A DNA stretch of 64,000 bases from JABDMH01 sp965223025 (GTDB lineage: Bacteria; Bacteroidota; Bacteroidia; Chitinophagales; Saprospiraceae), in contig CBDCVP010000022.1 in assembly GCA_965223025.1 (NCBI GenBank), positions 1,240,001 to 1,304,000 of the forward strand, given 5' to 3'. Under the pieces are notes generated by a model, which did no database searches, had not been told where the DNA came from, and was given only the letters and a program-made list of their open reading frames with translations. The position numbers were made by a program, and so were the translations under genes. Positions 18,727 to 27,067 of this stretch are shown here, piece by piece. Within the stretch, counting starts at the first letter, position 1, and each line of letters opens with the position of its first letter.

Positions 18727-18759
18727 CAAAAGTGTCCTGTCTACTAGGACATTATCAAA
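18727..18759 (-). promoter_or_regulatory. Likely promoter of the CHAT gene with an embedded inverted repeat
   Basis: On the minus strand TTTG (18756-18759), 21 nt, then CACTTTTG (18727-18734), one base off the TAnnTTTG -7 consensus. Between them GTCCT-N7-AGGAC (18734-18750) forms a 5+5 inverted repeat that could bind a regulator. Weaker than the promoters at 29776 and 31684. Confidence 0.4.
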
Positions 18760-18860
18760 CTTCAATCCACTAATATGCGAGAAGCTCTGTGAACGTTGAA
18801 ATAAAATTAAAATATCTTTACTACTAATCAGAGTGGTCTCCACGTTTCTAGCCGATACAT

Positions 18861-21800
18861 ATGATGAAAGTTATGATACTAAGGAGAAAGCTTATTTTAC
18901 TATGCTTACTGGGCTGTTGCCAACTATGGGCGCAGCAAGATATCCAATTACTTCTTGACTGGGATTACAAGCGCAAGATAGATGGTAGCGAACAGATCAA
19001 ACAGGTGATCAGCACTACAGGCGGTGACCTTGTAGCTGTTGGGGAGGTTATCAGTGAAGGTTATGAAGACATGGACGGTCTCTTCGTTGTACTTGATGGC
19101 GTCACCGGCGAAACCAAGGCATGGAAGAGAATAGGTGGTGCCGGTGATCAAACTTTTAATGCGGCAGTACAAAATCCTGATGGAACATTTACCCTCGTGG
19201 GATCTAGTCAGAGTGAGGGACGCAGTCAGGTGGGCTGGATCTGCCAAGTGGATATCGATGGAGAAATGCTCAATTTCAGTAAGCTCTCGGAAAAGGAAAG
19301 CACCTTAGATCACCTAGCCATTGATCCAGAAGGAGTCATGTTGGCTACCGGTCAGCAAGTGGCATCAAAGAAAGTAACCACTCCTTTGACCTACCGCATC
19401 GATCAGCAGCTTGATGCAAAGATGCTGGCCTTGTCGGGCACTTCAGTGGGTAAAGTAGAAGGACTCACCGCTGCAGACGACGGATTTGTCCTCCTCGGCA
19501 ATACAGATAACAGAGACAAACGGCATCCCAATCGCATCTGGTGCAAGAAGGTTAATGATCAGGGGAAAGACATCTGGGATCAGATGAGGTACTACGGTCA
19601 GGCAGGTGTGCATCGAGGATATGATCTTACTGCTACCTCAGACGAAGGCTTTGTCATTGCCGGGACAACCAACACCGCAGGAGCTGGAAAGGCAGATATG
19701 CTTTTGATAAAAACAGATCACAACGGCGAATTGCTCTGGCAACAAACCTATGGAGGAGCATCCGACGATATCGGAGTGGCCGTTACTGAACTTTCCATCG
19801 GTGGCTATGCTTTGCTAGGTCATACTTGGTCACATATGCCCATTGCCAGAAAATCAAATCTAAAACTGGTTGTTACCAATGAAAGGGGCAAACAAATGGA
19901 TGATGACTTTATCCCCATAAGGGATGCGATGGGTGATCAATTCGGATATTCGATAGCAGAATCATGGTCGGCCAGAGATGTGGTTATTGTCGGCAACGAC
20001 ATGGCCAATAAACCAGGGAGTCGGAAAACCACTCTACTTAGTGCCATGACTTACTATGAGGCTGCTGAGATGGCCGTGAGTCGTGCAGATGATGAAGAGA
20101 CTTTCGGTAGTTCGGTTGAAGAGACACTTGCACTTTCTCAAAGCATCTTTCATGATGCAAACGGAAACCACATCCTAGAACAAAGTGAGCGAGGATTCTT
20201 AGAGCTGGAAGTTACCAACAATAGCAGCCGTACGCAGCGTAATGTCATGGCCGATGTCTCATCAGAGGCAGACTTAGAATATTGGAAGACCGTATATCTG
20301 GGTCATCTTAAGGCCGGTCAGACCAAAAAACTACGCATCCCTGTACGTGCCACCGACAAACCACAAAAAGGAAAATATGCCTTGGACCTCAGCCTTAGTA
20401 CAGCGGGACATTTTGTAGCCATCAGTAGTGCTACATTGCCGAGTAACCAACCAAATCCTGCCGACCTCATCGTCAACAAGCATCATTTCACTCCACAGCA
20501 AAAGCCTGCACCACTTCAACCCATTAAATTGACACTCGAATTAGCTAATAATGGTGGAGCTCCCTCAGATCCTCTCCTGGCTGAATTTACCCTTCCACCA
20601 GGAGTGAGGGCAAAAGCATCAGAACGCCTGAAGATCCCAGCTCTTAATCCGCATGACAAACATATGCTCTCGCTTAGTTTCGACTATGACGAGGACTTTG
20701 CCAAAGACCACATTCAAATTGAGTTTTCGACCAATTCTACCGATAAAGTGGTAGGTATCAAGCGCACCTTTACCATCGATCTAGACCGTAGCCTTGCCAG
20801 CAACATCACTGAGACACCAGCTGACTTTGCGGGAGAGATCTTCTGGGTGAGTCATTATGATGATGAGTACCGGACGGTGGATGTAAGTAGGAATACCATA
20901 GATCTAGAAGTCAGGGCCCTGTCGAAAAAACCTTTGAATAAACAGAACTTTGCAGTACTGATCAATGGTCGTCGTTCACAGGGTCAGAAACTTGATGAAG
21001 CGAGGTTACGTCCTGCAAAAGCAAATCGGACAGGAATCATTCAGCACTCCTACACTAATGCCATACGATTAACAGAGGGTTTAAACGAGGTTCAAATTGT
21101 GTACTTTGGCGACGATGGAAAAACCATCGTGAGTAGGAGCTCACCCGTAACCTTCCATTATATCCCAAAAGACAATCCCAATCTGTATGTCTTGTCCATT
21201 GGCGTAGCTCACAATGATCTGAAATATACGGTGGAGGATGCCAAGGCTTTCGCTAGAATGTACGCCAAACTTAGGGATGACAAAGGTCGAGGATTTAAGA
21301 AAGTTGAAGTGATCCAACTGCTTTCTGAGGCCGAAACCACTGAAAACAACATCAAGAAGGCTTTCATCAACCTTTCCAAGGATCGACGCATCAAGGACAA
21401 TGACCTAGTCGTGATATTCATCTCCTCCCATGGAAAAGTCATCGACCGCGATCGCTATGTACTGCTACCTTCTGACTATGATCCTCGTTATGAGTCACTA
21501 TACAGCATTGATTTTAAAGAAGATATACTAAGGCAGTTGCGCACCGTCGATGGCAATAAGTTGGTCTTCATCGATGCTTGTCACAGCGGAAGTGCCGGCA
21601 GTAGATCTTTTTCTGACGATGCAGCAAGCAAAGTGATGAATGATTTGATAAAGGCCACATCAGGTATGGAGATCTTCGCTTCATGTGGTGACAAAGAATT
21701 TTCATATGAAGACGAAAGTTGGGGCAACGGTGCCTTCACCAAGGCCATCTTAGAGGCTTTTACAAACGAAAAGGTAGAAATCGATGGCAAGAAAGTGTCT

Positions 21801-21998
21801 GCCGATATCTACATGGACAAGAACGGAGTAAAGGTGCCAGGATCAGATGGTGTAATCACTATTGAAGAACTCAAGTCATATGTACAACGTAGAGTACCTT
21901 ACTTAGTGAAGCACACCAAAAACAAACCCCAAAATCCCACCAACCAGTCCACTGAACTGCTGCCAGAGCAGACCGGCATCTATATGATCAGCAAATAG
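18861..21998 (+). CDS. Exported caspase-family (C14) peptidase with beta-propeller-like and Ig-like domains
   Basis: 1045 residues. Signal peptide about 1-24 (ending LWAQ). Residues about 30-385 contain repeated strands with GGxGDxTF, DGGFVIAG-like and LLIKTDHNGELLW motifs, as in delta-60/propeller proteins. Two CARDB/NEW3-like beta domains follow (about 420-520 and 540-640). The caspase p20-like domain occupies about 770-1030: catalytic His857 in FISSHGKV and Cys907 in FIDACHSGSAG (codon TGT at 21579-21581). EDAKAF is at the N-terminal side and a Ca- or substrate-loop-like VSADIYMDKNG toward the end. It should cut after acidic or basic residues, but specificity cannot be assigned. The gene is transcribed away from the CHAT gene across a shared 146-bp region. 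Confidence 0.9.
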   Translation: MMKVMILRRKLILLCLLGCCQLWAQQDIQLLLDWDYKRKIDGSEQIKQVISTTGGDLVAVGEVISEGYEDMDGLFVVLDGVTGETKAWKRIGGAGDQTFNAAVQNPDGTFTLVGSSQSEGRSQVGWICQVDIDGEMLNFSKLSEKESTLDHLAIDPEGVMLATGQQVASKKVTTPLTYRIDQQLDAKMLALSGTSVGKVEGLTAADDGFVLLGNTDNRDKRHPNRIWCKKVNDQGKDIWDQMRYYGQAGVHRGYDLTATSDEGFVIAGTTNTAGAGKADMLLIKTDHNGELLWQQTYGGASDDIGVAVTELSIGGYALLGHTWSHMPIARKSNLKLVVTNERGKQMDDDFIPIRDAMGDQFGYSIAESWSARDVVIVGNDMANKPGSRKTTLLSAMTYYEAAEMAVSRADDEETFGSSVEETLALSQSIFHDANGNHILEQSERGFLELEVTNNSSRTQRNVMADVSSEADLEYWKTVYLGHLKAGQTKKLRIPVRATDKPQKGKYALDLSLSTAGHFVAISSATLPSNQPNPADLIVNKHHFTPQQKPAPLQPIKLTLELANNGGAPSDPLLAEFTLPPGVRAKASERLKIPALNPHDKHMLSLSFDYDEDFAKDHIQIEFSTNSTDKVVGIKRTFTIDLDRSLASNITETPADFAGEIFWVSHYDDEYRTVDVSRNTIDLEVRALSKKPLNKQNFAVLINGRRSQGQKLDEARLRPAKANRTGIIQHSYTNAIRLTEGLNEVQIVYFGDDGKTIVSRSSPVTFHYIPKDNPNLYVLSIGVAHNDLKYTVEDAKAFARMYAKLRDDKGRGFKKVEVIQLLSEAETTENNIKKAFINLSKDRRIKDNDLVVIFISSHGKVIDRDRYVLLPSDYDPRYESLYSIDFKEDILRQLRTVDGNKLVFIDACHSGSAGSRSFSDDAASKVMNDLIKATSGMEIFASCGDKEFSYEDESWGNGAFTKAILEAFTNEKVEIDGKKVSADIYMDKNGVKVPGSDGVITIEELKSYVQRRVPYLVKHTKNKPQNPTNQSTELLPEQTGIYMISK

Positions 21999-22033
21999 CA
22001 ACATTGTCACCGGATACGCAGGTGTCCAGCTAG

Positions 22034-23416
22034 TCAACTAAAAACCTGCTCAGAAAGCTCATTGATGCTTCCCAAATGGTGAATGGCAATGTGGTCGGGT
22101 TCGAAGTCCATTTTCTTTGCGTGAAACTTGGAAACAAAAATCTTGGTAAAACCCAGTCGTTCGGCCTCGAGAATCCGCTGTTCCAATCGGTTGACCGATC
22201 TTATCTCACCTGATAAACCAACTTCACCAGCAAAACAGCTGTGACGGGGAACCTCGATATCTTCCAAAGAGGAAATCAGGGCACATAAGACGGCCAAATC
22301 TATGGCCGGATCTGTGACTTTCAAGCCTCCCGCTATATTTAAAAACACATCTGACTGGCCAAAAAACAATCCGCAACGTTTTTCCAAGACAGCCAGTAAC
22401 ATGTGCAGCCGCCGCATATCAAATCCCGTGGCCGATCGTTGTGGAGTGCCATACACTGCACTGCTGACCAAAGCCTGAGTCTCTATTAAAATAGGTCTTT
22501 GTCCCTCCAAGGTAGCCCCCACAGCATTACCACTCCTGATTCCATCATGCTGGCCCAGCCAGATCTCAGACGGATTCACGACCGCAGTCAGCCCCCTCTG
22601 ATTCATCTCATAAATCCCCAGCTCATCTGTTGATCCAAATCTATTCTTGATGGTTCGCAGAAGGCGAAACACATGGTGCCGATCGCCCTCAAACTGAAGT
22701 ACCACATCGACGATATGCTCTAAAACCTTGGGGCCAGCAAGATTTCCATCCTTGGTGATGTGACCGATGATAATCACGGGGATGCCCGTCTCCTTAGCTA
22801 GACGCTGCAACAAAGTGGTCCCATCTCTCACTTGAGTCACAGTACCAGGTGCAGAATCCAGGCTGGAGGAGTAGACAGTCTGTATCGAATCGATGATAAT
22901 CAACGTCGGCTCTAACTGCTGTACCTCCAAGACAATCCGCTCAAGGTTGGTTTCGGATAAAATGAAACATCGGTCTTGCTCACCACCGATCCGGTCGGCC
23001 CTCAGCTTTATCTGTTGGCCGCTTTCTTCACCCGAAACATACAGCGTCTTGCCCTTCCAAGCCATGGCCACTTGCAAAAGCAGTGTCGACTTGCCAATAC
23101 CTGGATGTCCTCCAATCAAAAGGATCGATCCTGGTACAATACCACCACCCGTCACCCTGTCAAATTCAACATCTCCTGTCACGATACGATTAGCTTGCCA
23201 AGGTGTGATCTTATCTATGGACACGGGCTTTGAGGGCTTATTGTCTTGGGTATCAAGGATCCAACTTTGTCCCCTATGGCCCTCCGGTGGCACCTGGGCA
23301 ATTTCTTCGTAAGTATTCCACTCCTCGCACGCAGGGCATTTACCGATCCACTTAGGAGCAATAGCACCACATGAACTACAGACGAATTGTGTTTTGTGCT
23401 TCTTTTTCAAAATCAT
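22034..23416 (-). CDS. radA: DNA repair protein RadA
   Basis: RecA-like ATPase that promotes branch migration during recombinational repair. 460 residues, the normal size. In order: a four-cysteine zinc finger (C13, C16, C27, C30 in CSSCGAIAPKWIGKCPAC), Walker A GGHPGIGKST at 102-111, a Walker-B-like LIIIDSIQT strand, the RadA-specific KNRFGSTDELG motif near 255, and a C-terminal Lon-type (LonC-like) domain with FLNIAGGLKVTDPAIDLA. Start ATG at 23414-23416. It is convergent with the caspase gene. Highly conserved and therefore a reliable anchor for the chromosome assignment. Confidence 0.98.
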   Translation of the reverse strand: MILKKKHKTQFVCSSCGAIAPKWIGKCPACEEWNTYEEIAQVPPEGHRGQSWILDTQDNKPSKPVSIDKITPWQANRIVTGDVEFDRVTGGGIVPGSILLIGGHPGIGKSTLLLQVAMAWKGKTLYVSGEESGQQIKLRADRIGGEQDRCFILSETNLERIVLEVQQLEPTLIIIDSIQTVYSSSLDSAPGTVTQVRDGTTLLQRLAKETGIPVIIIGHITKDGNLAGPKVLEHIVDVVLQFEGDRHHVFRLLRTIKNRFGSTDELGIYEMNQRGLTAVVNPSEIWLGQHDGIRSGNAVGATLEGQRPILIETQALVSSAVYGTPQRSATGFDMRRLHMLLAVLEKRCGLFFGQSDVFLNIAGGLKVTDPAIDLAVLCALISSLEDIEVPRHSCFAGEVGLSGEIRSVNRLEQRILEAERLGFTKIFVSKFHAKKMDFEPDHIAIHHLGSINELSEQVFS

Positions 23417-23882
23417 ATGATTAGACGGAGGCAGTTTGCATCATATCCCCGAAGGTAGAAAATGGTTCCTACATTGATTGCCGAATCGCATGGCTTCTTA
23501 GTTCTGATATAAACCCTTACTATAAGCCGAGAAGTATGAAAATCTCACCCCCGCTTTGGACTAATAATCAGTCACTTAGGGAATGTCAAGAAAATAATTT
23601 GAATTTTTTTATGCTGGGATTGTGGTTCTCTTGTGTCACAGGCGTCATAGCTATGAAAATCACCAGTAAGAAATAGACTTCAAAGGAAGTCTGATAAAAT
23701 AACTACAGGGAGTAAATAAATGTAGATTGTTTTCATTTGGTTTTTTGGGGTTATACGGGGTGCTAGTTGTTACTAGTGCCCTGTTTTTTTTGTCTGAAGG
23801 AGCACGTTCCGGGAGTGAGTGCACTCCGAATAGAGCTATCTTCCTAAACAGATAATTTTGGAGCAGATTTTTAGAGCTCACA
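23417..23882. other. Hairpin-rich gene-free region between radA and the O-antigen-ligase-like gene
   Basis: No protein-coding gene is convincing. Three hairpins: AGACTTC-AAAG-GAAGTCT (23675-23692), the terminator-like stem at 23758-23781, and GGAGTG-AGTG-CACTCC (23812-23827). Both flanking genes read leftwards, yet the T-run lies on the + strand. Confidence 0.5.
23757..23791 (+). terminator. Orphan Rho-independent terminator on the + strand
   Basis: A 10-bp stem with two G-U pairs (GGGTGCTAGT 23758-23767, loop TGTT, ACTAGTGCCC 23772-23781) is followed closely by eight T (23784-23791). No + strand gene ends nearby, so it may end an unannotated small RNA. On the minus strand no T-run follows. 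Confidence 0.65.
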
Positions 23883-25664
23883 CTACTTATGCGCAGCTTG
23901 TTGTATTTGACGAATAAAAGCTAGTTTCTTCTCTGATTCATCCGGCACCTGTCCGACTGCGTCTAATGCCGCATTGTACTGACCTAAGGCGTAGTAACAA
24001 TAGGCCAGGTTAAAAAGTGCATCTTCAAATCTATCGTTGATCCTTAGAGCCTCCTTCAGATGCTCTATGGCTTCCATGTACCGCTCCTTTTGGATCAAGA
24101 CTGTAGCCAGATTATTAATCACCTGAAAGTTATATGGATGCAACTGGAGGGCCCTGGTAAATGCTCTCTCTGCTTCATCGTGTTGTTGTAAATGGTAGTG
24201 TGCAATGCCGCTGTAAAAAGGTAAAGGCATCGTTGACGGATCTAATTCGTACCACTTACTTTGAGCCTGCTGGATGTGTCTGATTACACCACTCCAATCT
24301 TTAGCCGCACGCATGCTCAACATCTTCTTCGACTCGATCTCGCCGTACCATCTGCTGATACCTGACATCAGATTAAACATCATGCAAAGAGCAAGCACCG
24401 CACAAAACAGCCGGCTGCTGATCTGGAAAACTGGCTTATAACGATGTACCTCCGCACGCTGGATAAAGGCGAGGTAGAGTGCCAATAGGACCAAGAATTC
24501 AATCCGTTCTTTAGGGAAATCTATGCAAGAAAAAATGACAAATGCACCCAGACCCAGGGCCAGCAAGAATGATGGCCATGGATTTACTCTGCGATGCTGC
24601 CAGATGGCAAGGGAAGCCAAGGTAAAGATCGAGAGATACAACAGCAATCCAATCACACCCAACTCAGCAAGAATTTCCAAGAAGTCGTTGTGTACTCTGG
24701 TAAACACCACATTCTGATCCTGCATGCGATACGAGCCCTCCAATCCGTAACCAGGGAATTGGATCTTCCAGTTGCCGGTACCGACGCCCTGCCAAGGATG
24801 GTCCTTAACCAATGCTGTAGTCTTCAACCATATCAATCTTCTTTCATAAGCTGTTTGCGATGTTGCGTAGGTCAGAGGATTCAACCGCTCACGTAACTCG
24901 GGATTGGTATATAGGACTGCTCCGATTAAAAAAGCGACGGTAGTCAGTACAACCCCTATCCTAAAGTAGTTGGTTTTAGTGCTCCCTGGCCTTGTGGTGA
25001 AAAAGAGATAAAAGCAAAGTGCCACACATCCCAGGAAAAGAGCCAGGTAGACTGCCCTACTTTGCAGCAAGACAATCACTATGATTTGCCACAAGATGAT
25101 ACCATTGGTACTGGTGAGCAAGCGCTGAGATCGTCTGACATCCATGAGATTGATGGGCAAGAGTAACATGATGAACGCCGATATCAGGGATCTGTGGCCA
25201 AACATATTTTGCAGACCATAGAGGGCTTCATTGCTGTAGGTTCCCTCTGAATATAGCAGGACCAACCTTCCTGAGACCACCAATAAAATTAGCACGGTAA
25301 ACAATCGACTAACCCGGGCGATATAAAAGACCTCCTTGGAAAGTAGATCCCCACAAAGGATCCGGCATATCCAAAATACCGTGGCAAAAAGGATCCATTT
25401 CTGAGCAGCAAAAATAGCTTCAGAAAAATTGTGTGACCACTGGATAGATATCAGATTCCATAGACAGAATAGAGCAATGGCTACATCAATTTTACCGATT
25501 TCAAATCGTTTGGATGGGTCTCTCAAGACCACGGAGAAAGAAATTAAGAGGAGTGCACCAGAGACCAAAACAAACCGGCTGTGTAGAAAGTAGTCAATCA
25601 GACGTGGGTCATATGCTACCACACACAAAATAAACAGAAAGAATATGAAGATACGTGGTAGCAT
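23883..25664 (-). CDS. O-antigen ligase/polymerase-like (Wzy_C) membrane protein with C-terminal TPR
   Basis: 593 residues from the ATG at 25662-25664; TTG 25676 is a less likely upstream start. About ten transmembrane helices are followed by TPR-like repeats in the last ~130 residues (AERAFTRALQLHPYNFQVINNLA; EALRINDRFEDALFNLAYCYYALGQY). The central hydrophilic loop carries HPWQGVGTGNWKIQFPGYG and VHNDFLEILAELG, hallmarks of the O-antigen ligase (Wzy_C/WaaL) superfamily, where Arg/His in the loop act in glycan transfer. It could ligate or polymerise surface polysaccharide; in Bacteroidota the TPR-extended form is common and often linked to exopolysaccharide or glycoprotein oligosaccharyl transfer. 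Ligase versus polymerase is not resolved. Confidence 0.85.
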   Translation of the reverse strand: MLPRIFIFFLFILCVVAYDPRLIDYFLHSRFVLVSGALLLISFSVVLRDPSKRFEIGKIDVAIALFCLWNLISIQWSHNFSEAIFAAQKWILFATVFWICRILCGDLLSKEVFYIARVSRLFTVLILLVVSGRLVLLYSEGTYSNEALYGLQNMFGHRSLISAFIMLLLPINLMDVRRSQRLLTSTNGIILWQIIVIVLLQSRAVYLALFLGCVALCFYLFFTTRPGSTKTNYFRIGVVLTTVAFLIGAVLYTNPELRERLNPLTYATSQTAYERRLIWLKTTALVKDHPWQGVGTGNWKIQFPGYGLEGSYRMQDQNVVFTRVHNDFLEILAELGVIGLLLYLSIFTLASLAIWQHRRVNPWPSFLLALGLGAFVIFSCIDFPKERIEFLVLLALYLAFIQRAEVHRYKPVFQISSRLFCAVLALCMMFNLMSGISRWYGEIESKKMLSMRAAKDWSGVIRHIQQAQSKWYELDPSTMPLPFYSGIAHYHLQQHDEAERAFTRALQLHPYNFQVINNLATVLIQKERYMEAIEHLKEALRINDRFEDALFNLAYCYYALGQYNAALDAVGQVPDESEKKLAFIRQIQQAAHK

Positions 25665-26041
25665 ACTGCCTATCAAAGTAGCATTTTAGTATGGGCAAAA
25701 TAACTAAAAAATATGCCCGGGCAAGGGCTGTTTAGAAAGGGCCTTACCATTACTGGCAAGATTACATAACGAAGATATTTCTGAATGCAGATCGCTGAAA
25801 AACGCTGATCATCATAAGTGATATAGCGATTCTTGGTGATCCCCGATGAGGAGGGATAGAGGAACCAGTGAACTCGACAAATTGGCATCTGCCCCCTGTC
25901 TGTTGCTTTCCCCAGACATTCTGCATGAACGCTCATGCCTTCTGCAAACGGTAGTTGTTTGCTCTAATGCCACATCATCTCAAGACATGATCAAAATCAC
26001 TGTCTAGATTGGATATTTTTTCTTAAAAATGGGCCCCCGCA

Positions 26042-26066
26042 TAAGATTATGATTATCATAATCTTA
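26042..26066. promoter_or_regulatory. Perfect 25-bp palindrome, Fur-box-like
   Basis: Arms TAAGATTATGAT and ATCATAATCTTA around one central T. Bases 26045-26063 agree at 16 of 19 positions with the classical Fur box GATAATGATAATCATTATC. It lies about 160 bp before the OmpA gene and about 380 bp before the ligase gene. No T-run follows, so a terminator is unlikely. Confidence 0.45.
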
Positions 26067-26186
26067 CACCCGCCACTAAACCATCATGTGTACAAAACCA
26101 TCTGTCGATCACTGGGTCGCCCACAAAAAGAGATCTGAGATTTGTGCAAGCCGGATAGGGCACTCTAAATTTGAAAGTTTTTTCCT

Positions 26187-26194
26187 TACTTTTG
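26187..26194 (+). promoter_or_regulatory. Probable -7 element of the OmpA lipoprotein gene
   Basis: TACTTTTG matches the Bacteroidota -7 consensus TAnnTTTG; the transcription start would fall about 26201. The only TTTG upstream (26170-26173) is 13 nt away, shorter than the 19 nt seen in the best promoters here. Confidence 0.45.
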
Positions 26195-26227
26195 AAGTCC
26201 GAAACAAATCATTAAACTTACCATATT

Positions 26228-27010
26228 ATGAATTATAGGAGATTACCAATAGGGTTGCTGATCTTGGCGCTCGCACTTGGATCTTGTGTGAGCAAAAAGA
26301 AATTCACTGAACTTGAGCAGGAAAAAGCCAGTCTAGCATCTTCTTTAGAGAATATTGAGAAGAAGGTAGAGATGCTCGAAGAAGACAATAAGGCATTAAC
26401 CATGCAAAAAGATGAACTCAACGAGAAAGTAGGCATGGTTGAATCCAAATTGAAGGGTACCGAGGACAAAATCATGACCATGAACAAGTCTGTGGAAGAC
26501 AAGCAGGCGCAGATCAATGTGCTCAGAGATGAGATACAGGGTGCCTTTGCCGATGTGGAAAAAGCTGTATCTGAGAGTGGACAGCGCATCACCGAATTGG
26601 AGGACATGCTCTATCTGGATTTGGAGGATCCAATCAACTTCTCTACCGGATCAGCAAGATTGAATAAAGAGGACAATGAGACCCTTGAGGAATTAGCCGA
26701 CATGTTGAAAAAAACACCCAACATGAGCTTGGTGATTGAGGGACATACAGACGACCGTCCCATCAATAACGCCAAGTACTCTGACAACTGGGATCTCAGT
26801 GTGGCGCGTTCTGTTTCCATCGTGAGAAAACTGGTAAAAATGGGTGTAGATCCCAAGCAGCTCACGGCAGCTGGAAGGGGTGAATTCCATCCAACGGTGA
26901 CCAGTGATCCTACATCTAGCGAAACAAGAGCTGCTAATCGTCGTACCGAAGTCATCATTCTTCCAAAAATTGGTAAGCTTTATAAGATGAGTAAAGAGAG
27001 TGGCACCTAG
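26228..27010 (+). CDS. OmpA-family peptidoglycan-binding lipoprotein
   Basis: 260 residues. Signal peptide with lipobox LALGSC (Cys20), so lipid-anchored. Residues about 25-130 form a long coiled coil with heptads (EQEKASLASSLENIEKKVE and similar). Residues about 135-255 are an OmpA C-terminal domain: FSTGSARLN at the start, IEGHTDDRPI, LSVARSVSIVRKL, AAGRGEFHP and RAANRRTEVII, the standard peptidoglycan (meso-DAP) binding motifs. It likely tethers outer membrane to the cell wall. A terminator follows directly (27033-27067), so it is probably monocistronic. Confidence 0.92.
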   Translation: MNYRRLPIGLLILALALGSCVSKKKFTELEQEKASLASSLENIEKKVEMLEEDNKALTMQKDELNEKVGMVESKLKGTEDKIMTMNKSVEDKQAQINVLRDEIQGAFADVEKAVSESGQRITELEDMLYLDLEDPINFSTGSARLNKEDNETLEELADMLKKTPNMSLVIEGHTDDRPINNAKYSDNWDLSVARSVSIVRKLVKMGVDPKQLTAAGRGEFHPTVTSDPTSSETRAANRRTEVIILPKIGKLYKMSKESGT

Positions 27011-27032
27011 TCACCAATCGTTATAAAAATGC

Positions 27033-27067
27033 AAAGCCGGTAAGTTTTTCTTATCGGCTTTTTTTAT
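27033..27067 (+). terminator. Rho-independent terminator after the OmpA gene
   Basis: Stem of 12 bp including one G-U (AAAGCCGGTAAG 27033-27044 with CTTATCGGCTTT 27050-27061, loop of 5), followed by a T-run to about 27065. It may also act weakly for the convergent 27064-28002 gene, whose 3' end overlaps it. Confidence 0.85.

Larger units (their letters stand above)
25665..26227. other. 563-bp divergent intergenic region
   Basis: Between the O-antigen-ligase-like gene and the OmpA lipoprotein gene. No protein-coding gene stands out. It holds a perfect 25-bp palindrome (26042-26066, separate entry) and a TACTTTTG -7-like element (26187-26194) before the OmpA gene. Confidence 0.4.

Noticed and set aside
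23660..23881. 73-residue frame on the minus strand between radA and the ligase-like gene
   Set aside because: Low-complexity composition, overlaps hairpins and the T-run region, no start support.
26086..26238. Short frame (about 50 codons) on the + strand starting at ATG 26086
   Set aside because: Runs through the OmpA promoter and start; no support beyond an open frame.
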